From contig JAFVHU010000150.1 in NCBI GenBank assembly GCA_017474385.1, forward strand, positions 20,324 to 84,323: a DNA stretch of 64,000 nucleotides. The letters are read 5' to 3'. Shown in pieces: positions 8,391 to 17,529 of the stretch (positions are counted from its first letter, which is position 1; each line of letters opens with the position of its first letter). The translations under genes and the position numbers were made by a program. The DNA is from Afipia sp. (GTDB lineage Bacteria; Pseudomonadota; Alphaproteobacteria; Rhizobiales; Xanthobacteraceae). The notes below the pieces were generated by a model that was given only the letters and a program-made list of their open reading frames with translations, was not told the origin of the DNA and made no database searches.

Positions 8391-9393
8391 GCCGGCCTTC
8401 TGGTATCGGCCGCCATCGTTGCTATCGCGATTGCTTGCGCCGCTCGGCGCGATTTATGGAGCCATCACCGCGCAGCGGATGTCGCGCGCCGGAGCGTCCG
8501 CCGGGATTCCGGTTCTCTGCGTCGGCAACTATCATCTCGGCGGCGCGGGCAAGACGCCGACGACGCTCGCGCTCGTAAAGCTCCTGCGCGAGTTGGGCGA
8601 GCAGCCATTCGTCGTCAGCCGTGGTTACGGCGGAACGCAGCAAGGCCCGCTGCGCGTCGATCCGGCATCGCATTCCGCCGCCGATGTCGGCGATGAGCCT
8701 CTGATGCTGGCGTCGCGTGTGCCCGTCATTGTGTCGCGCGACCGTGTGGCCGGCGCGGCACTCGCCCGTGCATCAGGTGCGAGCGTAGTGCTGCTGGATG
8801 ACGGTTTCCAGAATCCGTCGCTTGCAAAGGATGCGTCACTGATTGTGATCGATGCTGCACGCGGCATCGGCAACGGCGGTGTGTTTCCGGCAGGGCCCTT
8901 GCGCGCGCCTGTTGAACCGCAGATCGCGCGCACCGACGCGCTGATCGTGATTGGCGCAGGCGAGGCGGCCAATGACATAGCAGCGGCGGTAGCAAAACGT
9001 GGCGCGCCTGTGTTACGGGCGCGGCTTGTCCCGGATCAAGCCTCCGTCGACAAGTTGCGCGGGCAGCGCGTGCTGGCGCTTGCGGGGATCGGCGATCCGG
9101 CGCGGTTCTTTGCGACGTTGCGCGCCAGCGGCGTGACTGTGGCCGAGGAGAAATCTTTCGCCGATCATCATCCGTTCACACCGGACGAGATCGAGCGGCT
9201 GGTGTCGGATGCGGCAGCGACGTCACTCGCTTTGGTGACCACCGAGAAGGACATGGCGCGCATCCGCAGCGATGCCCGTCTCAAAGCTTATGTGGACCGC
9301 ATCGTGACCTTCGCGGTCACGCTCAAGTTCGACGATGAATCGGCGTTGCGGGATTTTGTGGCCGGGCGGCTGACGAAAGCGCGCGCACGATAA
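8383..9393 (+). CDS. lpxK: Tetraacyldisaccharide 4'-kinase LpxK
   Basis: Phosphorylates the 4' position of the tetraacyldisaccharide lipid A precursor using ATP at the inner membrane. The 336 residues are standard. The P-loop GNYHLGGAGKTPT (residues 48-60), VSRGYGG, the DEPLMLA block and LLDDGFQNPSL with the catalytic Asp pair are visible. The ATG at 8383 follows GGGAG and overlaps waaA by 8 bp; longer in-frame extensions only run into waaA. It is the last gene of the lipid A operon and converges on the DUF2093 gene. Confidence 0.96.
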   Translation: MREPAFWYRPPSLLSRLLAPLGAIYGAITAQRMSRAGASAGIPVLCVGNYHLGGAGKTPTTLALVKLLRELGEQPFVVSRGYGGTQQGPLRVDPASHSAADVGDEPLMLASRVPVIVSRDRVAGAALARASGASVVLLDDGFQNPSLAKDASLIVIDAARGIGNGGVFPAGPLRAPVEPQIARTDALIVIGAGEAANDIAAAVAKRGAPVLRARLVPDQASVDKLRGQRVLALAGIGDPARFFATLRASGVTVAEEKSFADHHPFTPDEIERLVSDAAATSLALVTTEKDMARIRSDARLKAYVDRIVTFAVTLKFDDESALRDFVAGRLTKARAR

Positions 9394-9396
9394 ATC

Positions 9397-9621
9397 TCAG
9401 GCCTTCTTCAGTTGCGCGGGATAGTGCCGCTGCAACACGGCTTCCGGCGTCGCGTAGGCTTCCTGCCGGTCAATGCTCCAGTATTTCAGCTCATCCAGCG
9501 GAATGTGTTCGCCGGTGATGGCGCAGCGGACGTAGGAGCCGGGAGAGGTCACGCGAAAATCGCCGTCGAGATATTCGACCTGCGCTTCGCCCTGGCCGGA
9601 AGGCCCGAATTTATTGAGCAC
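9397..9621 (-). CDS. DUF2093 family protein
   Basis: A 74-residue protein of the DUF2093 family, conserved in Rhizobiales beside lpxK and xseA. The conserved text is FRVTSPGSYVRCAITGEHIPLD (split here as FRVTSPGSYV and CAITGEHIPLDELKYWS), with a single Cys in a CAITG motif. No function is known. It lies downstream of xseA on the same strand and its stop is 3 bp from that of the convergent lpxK. Confidence 0.9.
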   Translation of the reverse strand: MLNKFGPSGQGEAQVEYLDGDFRVTSPGSYVRCAITGEHIPLDELKYWSIDRQEAYATPEAVLQRHYPAQLKKA

Positions 9622-9679
9622 GATAACTGTCCTTGTCGGGTCCGGCAGATTGTCGTCCGGAGAGGTTGCTCAAATATAG

Positions 9680-9724
9680 GCACGATCCCGCAAGCGGGAA
9701 ACCGGTTTTCGGGATGGATCATGC
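9680..9724. repeat. Short intergenic repeat with AACCGGTTTTCGG core
   Basis: Between DUF2093 and xseA, GCACGATCCCG...AAACCGGTTTTCGGG...GATCATGC forms an imperfect dyad with GCAYGATC-type ends. Elements with an ACCGGTTTTCGG core and GATCATGC end are frequent between genes in Bradyrhizobiaceae. A related fragment (GAGAACCGGTTTTGCGC) is seen near 14714. No role is known. Confidence 0.5.
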
Positions 9725-9755
9725 GGAAAACAAAAGCGAAACCGCTCTGAAGGTC

Positions 9756-11216
9756 TCAAAAAAGGTCGCCCTGGACCTTTTTGACGCCGAAATCGGTGGT
9801 TCGCTTTGACGCAGGCTTGGCCGGCGCTGCTTTCGGCTTCGCCGCGGCTGTTCCTTCGCCATCCGCCGTCGCACCGATGCGTCCGTCGGCAAACTCGATG
9901 GTGAGATGCTGACCGGAACCGACGTTGGCCGCGGCATGCAGCGGCTGGCCGTGTTCGTCGCGCACCAGAGCGAAGCCGCGATCCAGCACGCCCTTGTAGG
10001 ACAGTGCATTCAAAAGCTGCGCGACATATTTCAGCCGCGTCTCGCGCTGCTGGATATGCAGATCCGCGCAGCGCCGCGCGCTTGCCGCCAGCCGCGCCAC
10101 TTTTTCCTTGCCGCGCTCGATTTGCGCGCGCAGCGCCGTCACGGTCAGCCGCCCGCCGATCGCAGACAGCCGCCGCTCGTAGACATGCGCGTTGGCGCGC
10201 AGTGCGCGCGGCAGTTGCGCGCTGGCGCGGTCGAGGCGCTGGCGCGGGATATTCAGCAACTCCGTCGCCTTCGGCAACGCGCGAGCCGCGGCGCGCAGTT
10301 CGCTGCGGCGATGCTCCTGGCCGCGCTGCCAGCACAGCATGGCGCGGCGTTCCAATGATGTGACCTCGACGAACAACTCGGCGCGCACCGGCACCGCCAT
10401 CTCGGCCGCCGCGGTCGGCGTCGGCGCGCGCTTGTCGGCGGCGAAATCGATCAGGGTGACGTCGGTCTCGTGGCCCACCGCCGAGATCAGCGGGATCATG
10501 CTCTCCGCCGCGGCGCGCACCACGATCTCTTCGTTGAACGACCACAGGTCTTCCAGCGAGCCGCCGCCGCGCGCAACGATCAGCAAATCCGGCCGCGGAA
10601 TCCTGCCGCCTTCTTCCAAAGCGTTGAAGCCCCGGATCGCGGCAGCGATCTGCTCGGCGGAGCCTTCGCCCTGCACGCGCACCGGCCACACCAGCACATG
10701 GCGCGGGAAACGGTCTTCCAGCCGGTGCAGGATGTCGCGGATCACGGCTCCCGTCGGCGAGGTCACCACACCAATGACTTCGGGCAGCCACGGCAGAAGC
10801 TGCTTGCGCGCTTCGTCGAACAGACCCTCGGCGGCGAGCTTCTTCTTGCGCTCTTCCATCAGCGCCATCAGTGCGCCGACGCCGGCCGGCTCGATCGCCT
10901 CGATAACGATCTGGTACTTCGACGAGCCCGGAAACGTCGTCAGCTTGCCGGTGGCGATGACTTCGAGGCCTTCCTGCGGCTTGAAGCGCATTCGGCCATG
11001 GACACCCTTCCAGATCACCGCCTCGATCTTGGCGCTGTCGTCCTTCAGGGCGAAATAGCAGTGGCCGGAGGAGTGCGGGCCGCGAAAACCCGAGATTTCG
11101 CCGCGCACCCGCACATGGCCATAGGCATCCTCAACCGTCCGCTTCAGGGCCGAAGACAGCTCGGAGACGGTAAATTCCGGTGAATTGGGCAGCGGTTCGG
11201 CGGCAGTCGATTTCAT
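9756..11216 (-). CDS. xseA: Exodeoxyribonuclease VII large subunit
   Basis: The catalytic subunit of exonuclease VII, which with XseB degrades single-stranded DNA to oligonucleotides. The N-terminal OB-fold (about 12-110) contains [10 protein letters not shown] and [11 protein letters not shown]. The catalytic core has [14 protein letters not shown] (near 147-160), [16 protein letters not shown] and the [28 protein letters not shown] region. A coiled-coil stretch follows from about 285. The 486-residue length is normal. xseB is not in the window. The gene is divergent from purD with 81 bp between. Confidence 0.95.
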   Translation of the reverse strand: MKSTAAEPLPNSPEFTVSELSSALKRTVEDAYGHVRVRGEISGFRGPHSSGHCYFALKDDSAKIEAVIWKGVHGRMRFKPQEGLEVIATGKLTTFPGSSKYQIVIEAIEPAGVGALMALMEERKKKLAAEGLFDEARKQLLPWLPEVIGVVTSPTGAVIRDILHRLEDRFPRHVLVWPVRVQGEGSAEQIAAAIRGFNALEEGGRIPRPDLLIVARGGGSLEDLWSFNEEIVVRAAAESMIPLISAVGHETDVTLIDFAADKRAPTPTAAAEMAVPVRAELFVEVTSLERRAMLCWQRGQEHRRSELRAAARALPKATELLNIPRQRLDRASAQLPRALRANAHVYERRLSAIGGRLTVTALRAQIERGKEKVARLAASARRCADLHIQQRETRLKYVAQLLNALSYKGVLDRGFALVRDEHGQPLHAAANVGSGQHLTIEFADGRIGATADGEGTAAAKPKAAPAKPASKRTTDFGVKKVQGDLF

Positions 11217-11297
11217 CAGGATTCGAATCTGTTGCGATGACGAAGCATCATGTTAAACCCTTCTATCATCCCATAAACGCCGGTTCGACCCTTATCC

Positions 11298-12566
11298 ATG
11301 AATATCCTTTTGATCGGTTCCGGCGGGCGCGAACACGCGCTGGCGTGGAAAATGGCGGCCTCGCCACTGCTGACCAAACTTTGGTGCGCACCGGGCAATG
11401 CCGGCATCGCCCGCGAGGCCGAATGCGTCGCGCTCGATGTCGCGGACCACGCCGCGGTGATCGACTTCTGCGGGATGAATAAAATCGATCTGGTTGTGGT
11501 CGGCCCTGAAGCGCCGCTGGCGGCCGGTATTGTCGACGATCTTGCCGCCGCCGGTATCAAGGCGTTCGGCCCCAGCAAGGCGGCCTCGCAGCTCGAAAGC
11601 TCCAAGGGCTTCACCAAGGACATCTGCAAGGCGAACAACGTTCCGACCGCGGCCTATGAACGGTTTCGCGATGCGGATGCGGCGAAAGCCTATATCCGCA
11701 AGCAGGGCGCGCCGATTGTCGTGAAGGCCGACGGCCTTGCGGCTGGCAAGGGCGTCGTGGTGGCGATGACGCTGGCCGAAGCCGAGGCCGCCGTCGATGC
11801 GCTGTTCACCTCGGCTGGTGCGGAAGCTGTTGTCGAAGAATTCATGGAGGGCGAGGAAGCCTCGTTCTTCGTGCTGTGCGACGGCGACAACGCGTTGCCG
11901 CTGGCCGCTGCGCAGGATCACAAGCGCGCCTTCGACGGCGACAAGGGGCCGAACACCGGCGGCATGGGCGCCTATTCGCCGGCGCCTGTGTTCACCGACG
12001 CGGTGCGCGAGCGGACGATGGCCGAGATCATCCTGCCGACGCTGCGCGCCATGAAGGCGATGGGCATGCCTTACAAGGGCGTGCTGTTCGCAGGCCTGAT
12101 GATCACAAAAGATGGCCCGAAGCTGATCGAATACAACGCGCGGTTCGGCGACCCCGAGACGCAGGTGCTGATGATTCGCCTGATGTCGGACCTCGTGCCG
12201 GCGCTGCTGGCCTCGGTCGACGGTGAATTGAAGCATTTCGACCTGCGCTGGTATCCGGAGCCTGCGCTCACCGTGGTGATGGCGGCGAAAGGCTATCCCG
12301 GCGATTACGCCAAGGGCACGACCATCGAGGGACTCGATGACGCCGCGAAGATTGAAGGCGTCGAGATTTTCCACGCCGGCACCCGGGCCGACGGAAACAA
12401 AATTCTCGCCAACGGCGGACGGGTGCTGAACGTCACGGCAACAGCCAAGACCGTCAGCGAGGCGCAGCGGCGGGCCTATGAGGCCATCGACCGCATCAAA
12501 TGGCCCGAAGGCTTTTGCCGCCGCGATATCGGCTGGCAGGCGGTGGCGCGGGAGCAGAAGTCCTGA
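11298..12566 (+). CDS. purD: Phosphoribosylamine-glycine ligase (GARS)
   Basis: An ATP-grasp enzyme that makes glycinamide ribonucleotide in purine synthesis. The 422-residue protein starts [18 protein letters not shown], a classic N-terminus. It carries [29 protein letters not shown] (near 133-150), [12 protein letters not shown], a [12 protein letters not shown] signature (near 218-229) and [12 protein letters not shown] (near 270). It stands alone, transcribed away from xseA. Confidence 0.97.
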   Translation: MNILLIGSGGREHALAWKMAASPLLTKLWCAPGNAGIAREAECVALDVADHAAVIDFCGMNKIDLVVVGPEAPLAAGIVDDLAAAGIKAFGPSKAASQLESSKGFTKDICKANNVPTAAYERFRDADAAKAYIRKQGAPIVVKADGLAAGKGVVVAMTLAEAEAAVDALFTSAGAEAVVEEFMEGEEASFFVLCDGDNALPLAAAQDHKRAFDGDKGPNTGGMGAYSPAPVFTDAVRERTMAEIILPTLRAMKAMGMPYKGVLFAGLMITKDGPKLIEYNARFGDPETQVLMIRLMSDLVPALLASVDGELKHFDLRWYPEPALTVVMAAKGYPGDYAKGTTIEGLDDAAKIEGVEIFHAGTRADGNKILANGGRVLNVTATAKTVSEAQRRAYEAIDRIKWPEGFCRRDIGWQAVAREQKS

Positions 12567-12735
12567 CCGGGTGCCGTTTCCGTGCACACATAGGACCTAT
12601 AACCACGGAATGTTGTTATTGAGCTGAAATTTTCGTCGCGGGGCGGTGTTGTTGCAAGGTTGACTTTCGATCATCGAATTCAGTGAGTATGGGTCTCTGC
12701 GTTAGCGGGGATAACAACAAGGGTTCAGAAATCCC

Positions 12736-13632
12736 ATGTCCGATCTCGCCGATCTTTTTCCTGGCTTCAAATCCGAATGGATCAGCACTCGCGGCGGGCG
12801 CATTTTCGCCCGCGTCGGCGGCAACGGGCCGCCGCTGCTGTTGCTGCACGGTTATCCGCAGACCCACGTGATGTGGCATCGCGTCGCGCCGATGCTGGCT
12901 TCGAGGTTCACGCTCGTGATTCCGGATTTGCCGGGATACGGATGGTCCGATGTGCCCAAGACCGATGAGAGCCACACGCCGTTTACCAAGCGCGCGATGG
13001 CGCAGGTGATGGTCGAGGTGATGGAAAAGCTCGGCCATGTGCATTTCGGCCTCGCGGGCCACGACCGCGGCGGCCGCGTCGCCTACCGGCTGGCGCTCGA
13101 TCATCCCGGGCGGCTGTCGCGCTTCGCGACGCTCGATATTCTGCCGACCTACGATTACTGGGCGAAGATGGATCGCGGTTTCGCGCTCCGGATTTATCAC
13201 TGGGCGTTTCTGGCGCAGCCGCATCCTCTGCCGGAGAATCTGATCGCGTCGAATCCCGACGACTATTTCGGCCGCACCTTCAAGAGCTGGGCCAAGAAGG
13301 ACGCGCCCAATCCGTTCGATCCGCGTGCGGTCGAACATTACCTGACGGCGCTTCGCGATCCGCTGCGCATTCATGCGGCGTGCGAGGATTATCGCGCCGG
13401 GGCCTATGCCGATTTCGAGCAGGATAAGGCTGACGTTGAGGCTGGCAACAAGATCACGGTGCCGCTGCTGGCACTGTGGGGCGGCGCGGGCATTGCGTCC
13501 TCGGCCTCGAGCCCGCTCGACACCTGGCGCAGGTGGGCGACGAATGTCAGTGGACACGCTATCGACGCAGGACATTTTCTGCCTGAGGAAAATCCGCAGG
13601 CAACGGCTGAAGCATTACTTAAATTCTTTTAG
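12736..13632 (+). CDS. Fluoroacetate/haloacetate dehalogenase, alpha/beta hydrolase
   Basis: A 298-residue alpha/beta hydrolase closely resembling the structurally characterised fluoroacetate dehalogenase of Rhodopseudomonas palustris (RPA1163), which hydrolyses fluoroacetate to glycolate. Every known functional residue falls at the same number: nucleophile Asp110, acid Asp134, base His280, carboxylate-binding Arg111 and Arg114, and halide pocket His155, Trp156 and Tyr219. The oxyanion region is LLHGYPQTH (37-45). It is cytoplasmic, with no signal peptide. The gene is followed after 11 bp by a GNAT gene. The natural substrate is an inference; related members also act on chloroacetate or on unknown esters. 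Confidence 0.9.
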   Translation: MSDLADLFPGFKSEWISTRGGRIFARVGGNGPPLLLLHGYPQTHVMWHRVAPMLASRFTLVIPDLPGYGWSDVPKTDESHTPFTKRAMAQVMVEVMEKLGHVHFGLAGHDRGGRVAYRLALDHPGRLSRFATLDILPTYDYWAKMDRGFALRIYHWAFLAQPHPLPENLIASNPDDYFGRTFKSWAKKDAPNPFDPRAVEHYLTALRDPLRIHAACEDYRAGAYADFEQDKADVEAGNKITVPLLALWGGAGIASSASSPLDTWRRWATNVSGHAIDAGHFLPEENPQATAEALLKFF

Positions 13633-13643
13633 GGGCAGGATTG

Positions 13644-14090
13644 ATGGCACTACGTGAGGCGCGGCGAGAAGACATCCGGCGGATCGTTGAAATGCTCGCG
13701 GATGATGAGGTCGCGCGCGGGCGCGAGGATTTCTCCAGCAATATGGTGGCGTATTGTGCCGCCTTCGACGCCATCGCGGCGGACCCCAACAATACGCTTT
13801 ATGTCTGGGATCACGAGGGAATGGCGATGGGGTGCCTGCAACTGACCTTCATTCCCGGCATGTCCTATCACGGCAGTTGGATCGCGAAGGTCGAAGGTGT
13901 GCGGGTCGATCGTTCGCTGCGTGGCCTCGGCATCGGCGAACAGATGATGGAAGCCATGATCGCCAAGTCGCGTGCCCGCGGCTGCAAGCAATTGCAGCTC
14001 ACGACCGACAAGCGGCGTGTCGACGCGCAGCGCTTCTATGTGCGGCTTGGTCTGGAGGCCTCGCACGAGGGCATGAAGATCAATCTATAG
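13644..14090 (+). CDS. GNAT family N-acetyltransferase
   Basis: A 148-residue acetyltransferase of the Gcn5-related fold. The acetyl-CoA loop is visible as VDRSLRGLGIGEQMME (near 89-104), matching R/QxxGxG/A, after a beta strand WIAKVEGVRV. The C-terminal FYVRLGLEASHEGMK is typical of the family. The acceptor is unknown. The ATG at 13644 has AGGGGCAGGA upstream. It lies 11 bp after the dehalogenase gene and is probably cotranscribed with it. Confidence 0.9.
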   Translation: MALREARREDIRRIVEMLADDEVARGREDFSSNMVAYCAAFDAIAADPNNTLYVWDHEGMAMGCLQLTFIPGMSYHGSWIAKVEGVRVDRSLRGLGIGEQMMEAMIAKSRARGCKQLQLTTDKRRVDAQRFYVRLGLEASHEGMKINL

Positions 14091-14120
14091 CGATACGCCG
14101 CCTCCCTCGGAGTATCCAGC

Positions 14121-14209
14121 CGTCATGGCCGGGCATCGTCCCGGCCATCCACGTCTGGTTGCTCGGATGGGTGAAGACCTAGATGCCCGCGACAAGCGCG
14201 GGCATGACG
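14121..14209. repeat. Intergenic palindromic repeat (CGTCATGGCCGGGC type)
   Basis: An imperfect dyad of about 89 bp opening with CGTCATGGCCGGGCATCG and closing with CGCGGGCATGACG, each arm itself palindromic (GGCCGGGcatcgtCCCGGCC and GCCCGCgacaaGCGCGGGC). It lies between the convergent GNAT and tadA genes. Palindromes with these ends are abundant in Bradyrhizobium and Rhodopseudomonas intergenic DNA and probably end transcription from both sides here. Confidence 0.75.
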
Positions 14210-14218
14210 AAGAAAAAG

Positions 14219-14665
14219 TTAGCGCCGCGCCTTGAAGAAATTCGTCAGCAGCGCGGCGGCTTCGCTTTCGCCGACTGACGGATAAATCTCCGGTGCATGA
14301 TGACAGGTCGGCGCGGCGAAGAATCGCACGCCCGAGTCCACCGCGCCGCCCTTCGGATCGGCCGCGCCATAGTAAAGCCGCCGGATGCGCGCGAAGGAAA
14401 TCGCCGCAGCGCACATGGTGCAGGGTTCCAGCGTGACGTAGAGGTCGCAATCGGTCAGACGCTCGCTGCCGGTGACGCGGGCGGCCTCGCGGATCGCCAG
14501 GATTTCGGCATGCGCGGTCGGATCGCGGTCGGCGAGGGTGCGGTTGCCGGCCTGCGCGATCACCGTGCCGTCCCGCACGATAACGCAGCCGATCGGCACT
14601 TCCCCCGCCGTTTCGGCGATTTCGGCCTGTTTCAGCGCCAAATCCATGAAAGATCGTGCCGTCAT
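14219..14665 (-). CDS. tadA: tRNA-specific adenosine deaminase TadA
   Basis: A zinc deaminase that converts A34 to inosine in tRNA-Arg(ACG), allowing decoding of CGN codons. The 148 residues have the motif HAE (52-54, zinc ligand and catalytic Glu) and PCTMC (81-85, zinc cysteines), with GEVPIGCVIV near 21-30. Length and motifs are typical of bacterial TadA. It is divergent from the pseudouridine synthase gene. Confidence 0.95.
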   Translation of the reverse strand: MTARSFMDLALKQAEIAETAGEVPIGCVIVRDGTVIAQAGNRTLADRDPTAHAEILAIREAARVTGSERLTDCDLYVTLEPCTMCAAAISFARIRRLYYGAADPKGGAVDSGVRFFAAPTCHHAPEIYPSVGESEAAALLTNFFKARR

Positions 14666-14828
14666 GCCTCGTTTCCGGCAATAAACTCTGTTAGTACGAC
14701 GTCTTCAGCAAACGCGAGAACCGGTTTTGCGCGAAAATGCGCCCTGATTTAAAAGGGCGCATACCGCCAGCCAGTTTCACGTTGTGCGACAGTCCCGATA
14801 TTCTGCCCAACGTCCTGAGAGATCATTC

Positions 14829-16958
14829 ATGCCCCGCGACAACGATAAAAACAACGGCCGTCCGCCGCGCCGTGAAGGCGGAGCGGGTGGAGGCTACAAG
14901 GCCGGCGGCAGAGGCCGCCCCGGCGGAGGCTCGCGCAGCGGAGGAAGCTCGCGCGACGAGCGACCGGCGCGATCGTCAGGCCCGCGTGGCGACAAGAAAT
15001 TCGGTGACCGGAAGTTTGGCGACAAGCGGCCTTATGCGTCGAAGCCCTATGCCGGCAAGCGCGATGATTTCCGCAAAGACGGACCGGATCGCGGCCCGCG
15101 CAAGGAATTCGGCTCGCGGGATCGCGGCGAAGCGCGTTCATTCAAGCCACGCGAGGATCGCGGCGAAGCGCGTTCGTTCAAGCCACGCGAGGATCGTGGC
15201 GAAGGCCGTTCATTCAAACCGCGGGAGGATCGCGGCGAAGGCCGTCCGTTCAAGCCGCGTGAGGACCGTGGTGAGGGCCGTCCGTTCAAACCACGTGGCG
15301 ATCGTCCTGAAGGGCGTTCATTCAAGCCGCGTGAGGATCGCGGTGAGGGCCGTTCCTTCAAACCGCGTGACCGCGATGACCGTGCGCCGCGCTCTGCCGG
15401 TGCCGGACGCTTCCAGGACAAGAAGTTCGGCGAGAAGCGGCCTTACACGCCGCGCGGCGAGGGCGGCGATGCGCGTCCCGCCCGCTTCAACCGGGACGAC
15501 CGGCCGCAGCGCGACGAGCGCCCGCGTTTCAATCGCGACGACCGGCCCGCACGTGGCGCGCCGGATCGCGGCCCGCGCAGGGATTTCAACCGCGGCGAGG
15601 ATCGCGGCAACGACAAGCCCTGGCAAAAGCGCGGACCGTCACGCGACGGTGACAGCCGTCCGCCGCGCCGCGAAGGCGGCGGTTTCGACAAACCCCGTTT
15701 CGACCGTGGCGACCGCGACCAGAGCGAGCGCCCGCGTTTTTCGCGTCCCCGTTTTGACAAGCCGCGTGACGACCGCGCGCCGCGTGGCCGCAGCGACTGG
15801 CAGGAACACCCGCGCAGCGAAACCCGCGACCGTCCGCGCCGCGACAACGAGGACGACAGCAAGGTCTTCGCCAAGCGGCCGGCATTCGGCGGCCGCGGTG
15901 AATACCGCGAGCGCAAGCCCGATTTCGACAAGCGTGCGCCGCGCGCGGCGCCTGAAAAGAAGAAGACCGGCGAACGCATCGCCAAGATCGTCGCGCGCGC
16001 GGGCCTTTGTTCCCGCCGCGATGCCGAGGACTGGATTGTGCAGGGCCGCGTTGCGGTGAACGGCCGCGTCATCAATTCACCGGCGCTCGATATCACCGAT
16101 AACGACGTCGTCACCATCGATGGCAAGCCGTTGCCGGAGCGGGAGCGCACGCGGCTGTTTCTCTATCACAAGCCGCGCGGCCTGATGACGACCCATGACG
16201 ATCCCGAGGGCCGTCCGACGGTGTTCGACAATCTGCCCGAGGGATTGCCACGCCTCATCAGCATCGGCCGGCTCGACTTCAACACCGAAGGCCTGCTGCT
16301 GCTGACCAACGACGGCGGGCTCGCCCGCGCGCTGGAGCTGCCGGACACCGGCTGGCTGCGGCGCTATCGCGTCCGCGCCCACGGCGAGGTCACACAGGCC
16401 CAGCTCGACGAGTTAAAGAAGGGCGTCGAGGTCGACGGCGTCAAATACGGTTCGATCGATGCGACGCTGGAGCGCGACAAGGCGGCCAACGTCTGGATCG
16501 TGTTTGCGATCCGCGAAGGCAAGAACCGCGAAGTCCGCAACGTCATGGCGCATCTCGGTCTCGAGGTGAACCGGCTGATCCGCATTTCCTATGGTCCGTT
16601 CCAGCTCGGCGAAATCGAGGAAGGCCAGGTCGAGGAGATCAAGTCGCGGGTGCTGCGCGAGCAGCTCGGCGAGAAGATCGTTGCGATGTCCGGCGCGCAG
16701 TTCGACAAGCCGGTGAAGGAGATCGCGGAGGACGACGCTGCGCCCCGCATCAAGGGCCGTATCAAGCCTGCGGGAAAGAAGAGCGGGCTGATCGCGGACC
16801 GCAAGGGCCGCCGCATCCTGGTGACACGTGCAGGCAGCGACGAGGCGCGCGCGCGCAACGAGGAAGAAGCCAGCGGCTATGGCCCGCCGCGCCGTCCGCA
16901 GCGTGGCTATAAGGGCAAGCGCGATCTGAAGCCCAAAGACGGCGCCACGGAAGACTGA
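14829..16958 (+). CDS. Pseudouridine synthase (RluB/RsuA type) with long charged N-terminus
   Basis: Encodes about 709 residues. The C-terminal third is a standard RluB/RsuA-family enzyme: S4 RNA-binding domain (about 380-440, RAGLCSRRDAEDWI) and catalytic core with GRLDFNTEGLLLLT, whose Asp near 483 is the nucleophile. By similarity it isomerises a uridine in rRNA (U2605 of 23S for RluB). The first 370 residues are almost entirely Arg, Asp, Gly, Lys, Pro and Phe and include seven 12-residue repeats (DRGEGRSFKPRE type). Such disordered extensions occur in alphaproteobacterial homologues and may bind RNA. A further basic tail follows the core. The ATG at 14829 is used; an upstream in-frame ATG would add 15 unsupported residues. 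Confidence 0.92.
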   Translation: MPRDNDKNNGRPPRREGGAGGGYKAGGRGRPGGGSRSGGSSRDERPARSSGPRGDKKFGDRKFGDKRPYASKPYAGKRDDFRKDGPDRGPRKEFGSRDRGEARSFKPREDRGEARSFKPREDRGEGRSFKPREDRGEGRPFKPREDRGEGRPFKPRGDRPEGRSFKPREDRGEGRSFKPRDRDDRAPRSAGAGRFQDKKFGEKRPYTPRGEGGDARPARFNRDDRPQRDERPRFNRDDRPARGAPDRGPRRDFNRGEDRGNDKPWQKRGPSRDGDSRPPRREGGGFDKPRFDRGDRDQSERPRFSRPRFDKPRDDRAPRGRSDWQEHPRSETRDRPRRDNEDDSKVFAKRPAFGGRGEYRERKPDFDKRAPRAAPEKKKTGERIAKIVARAGLCSRRDAEDWIVQGRVAVNGRVINSPALDITDNDVVTIDGKPLPERERTRLFLYHKPRGLMTTHDDPEGRPTVFDNLPEGLPRLISIGRLDFNTEGLLLLTNDGGLARALELPDTGWLRRYRVRAHGEVTQAQLDELKKGVEVDGVKYGSIDATLERDKAANVWIVFAIREGKNREVRNVMAHLGLEVNRLIRISYGPFQLGEIEEGQVEEIKSRVLREQLGEKIVAMSGAQFDKPVKEIAEDDAAPRIKGRIKPAGKKSGLIADRKGRRILVTRAGSDEARARNEEEASGYGPPRRPQRGYKGKRDLKPKDGATED
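15120..15371 (+). repeat. Seven 36-bp coding tandem repeats
   Basis: Seven in-frame 36-bp units encode variants of DRGEGRSFKPRE within the disordered N-terminus of the pseudouridine synthase. Unit differences are mainly Ala/Gly at position 5, Ser/Pro at 7 and a divergent DRPEGRSFKPRE sixth copy. Such arrays can change copy number by slippage without a frameshift. The array is coding and is not a CRISPR. Confidence 0.9.
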
Positions 16959-16966
16959 GCAGAAGC

Positions 16967-17527
16967 ATGCGCGTCGTCGGTGGTCGTCTGAGAGGCCGCA
17001 ACATCGCCTCGCCCGCGTCGAATGACATTCGTCCGACGCAGGATCGCTTGCGCGAGTCGCTGTTCAATATCCTGATGCACGCCTACGAAAACCCGATCGA
17101 CGGCGCGCGGGTGCTCGACCTGTTCGCGGGCACCGGCGCGCTCGGAATCGAGGCGGTGTCGCGCGGTGCGGGGTTCACGCTGTTCGTGGACAATGGCGCG
17201 GAAGCGCGGGCGCTGTTGCGCAACAATGTCGAGGCGCTGGGTCTGGGCGGCGTCACGAAAGTCTATCGCCGCGACGCCACCAATCTCGGCCCCGCCTATC
17301 CGGTCGAGCCGTTCTCGCTGGCGTTTCTCGATCCGCCCTATGGACGCGGACTTGCCGACAAGGCGCTGGCGTCCCTGCGCGACGGCAAATGGCTGACGCC
17401 GGAGGCGCTGGTCGTGGTCGAGGAATCGAAGGCGGCGGAGTTCAAAGCGCCCGATGGCTTCGAGGAGCTTGAGCGCCGCGCCTATGACGACACGGAGTTC
17501 GTGTTTTTGCGCGCTTCCGCGAGCTAG
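16967..17527 (+). CDS. rsmD: 16S rRNA (guanine-966-N2)-methyltransferase RsmD
   Basis: A 186-residue SAM-dependent methyltransferase that makes m2G966 in 16S rRNA. It opens MRVVGGRLRGR, then RPTQDRLRESLFNIL, the SAM-binding VLDLFAGTGALGIEA (near 46-60) and the catalytic DPPYG (near 122-126). It begins 8 bp after the pseudouridine synthase stop, and two rRNA-modifying enzymes in one operon fit together. It converges with mutL, with 2 bp between the stops. Confidence 0.96.
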   Translation: MRVVGGRLRGRNIASPASNDIRPTQDRLRESLFNILMHAYENPIDGARVLDLFAGTGALGIEAVSRGAGFTLFVDNGAEARALLRNNVEALGLGGVTKVYRRDATNLGPAYPVEPFSLAFLDPPYGRGLADKALASLRDGKWLTPEALVVVEESKAAEFKAPDGFEELERRAYDDTEFVFLRASAS

Positions 17528-17529
17528 CT

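Noticed and set aside
15120-15371. CRISPR-like regular repeats
   Set aside because: The units are 36 bp with no spacers, in frame, and encode a 12-residue protein repeat.
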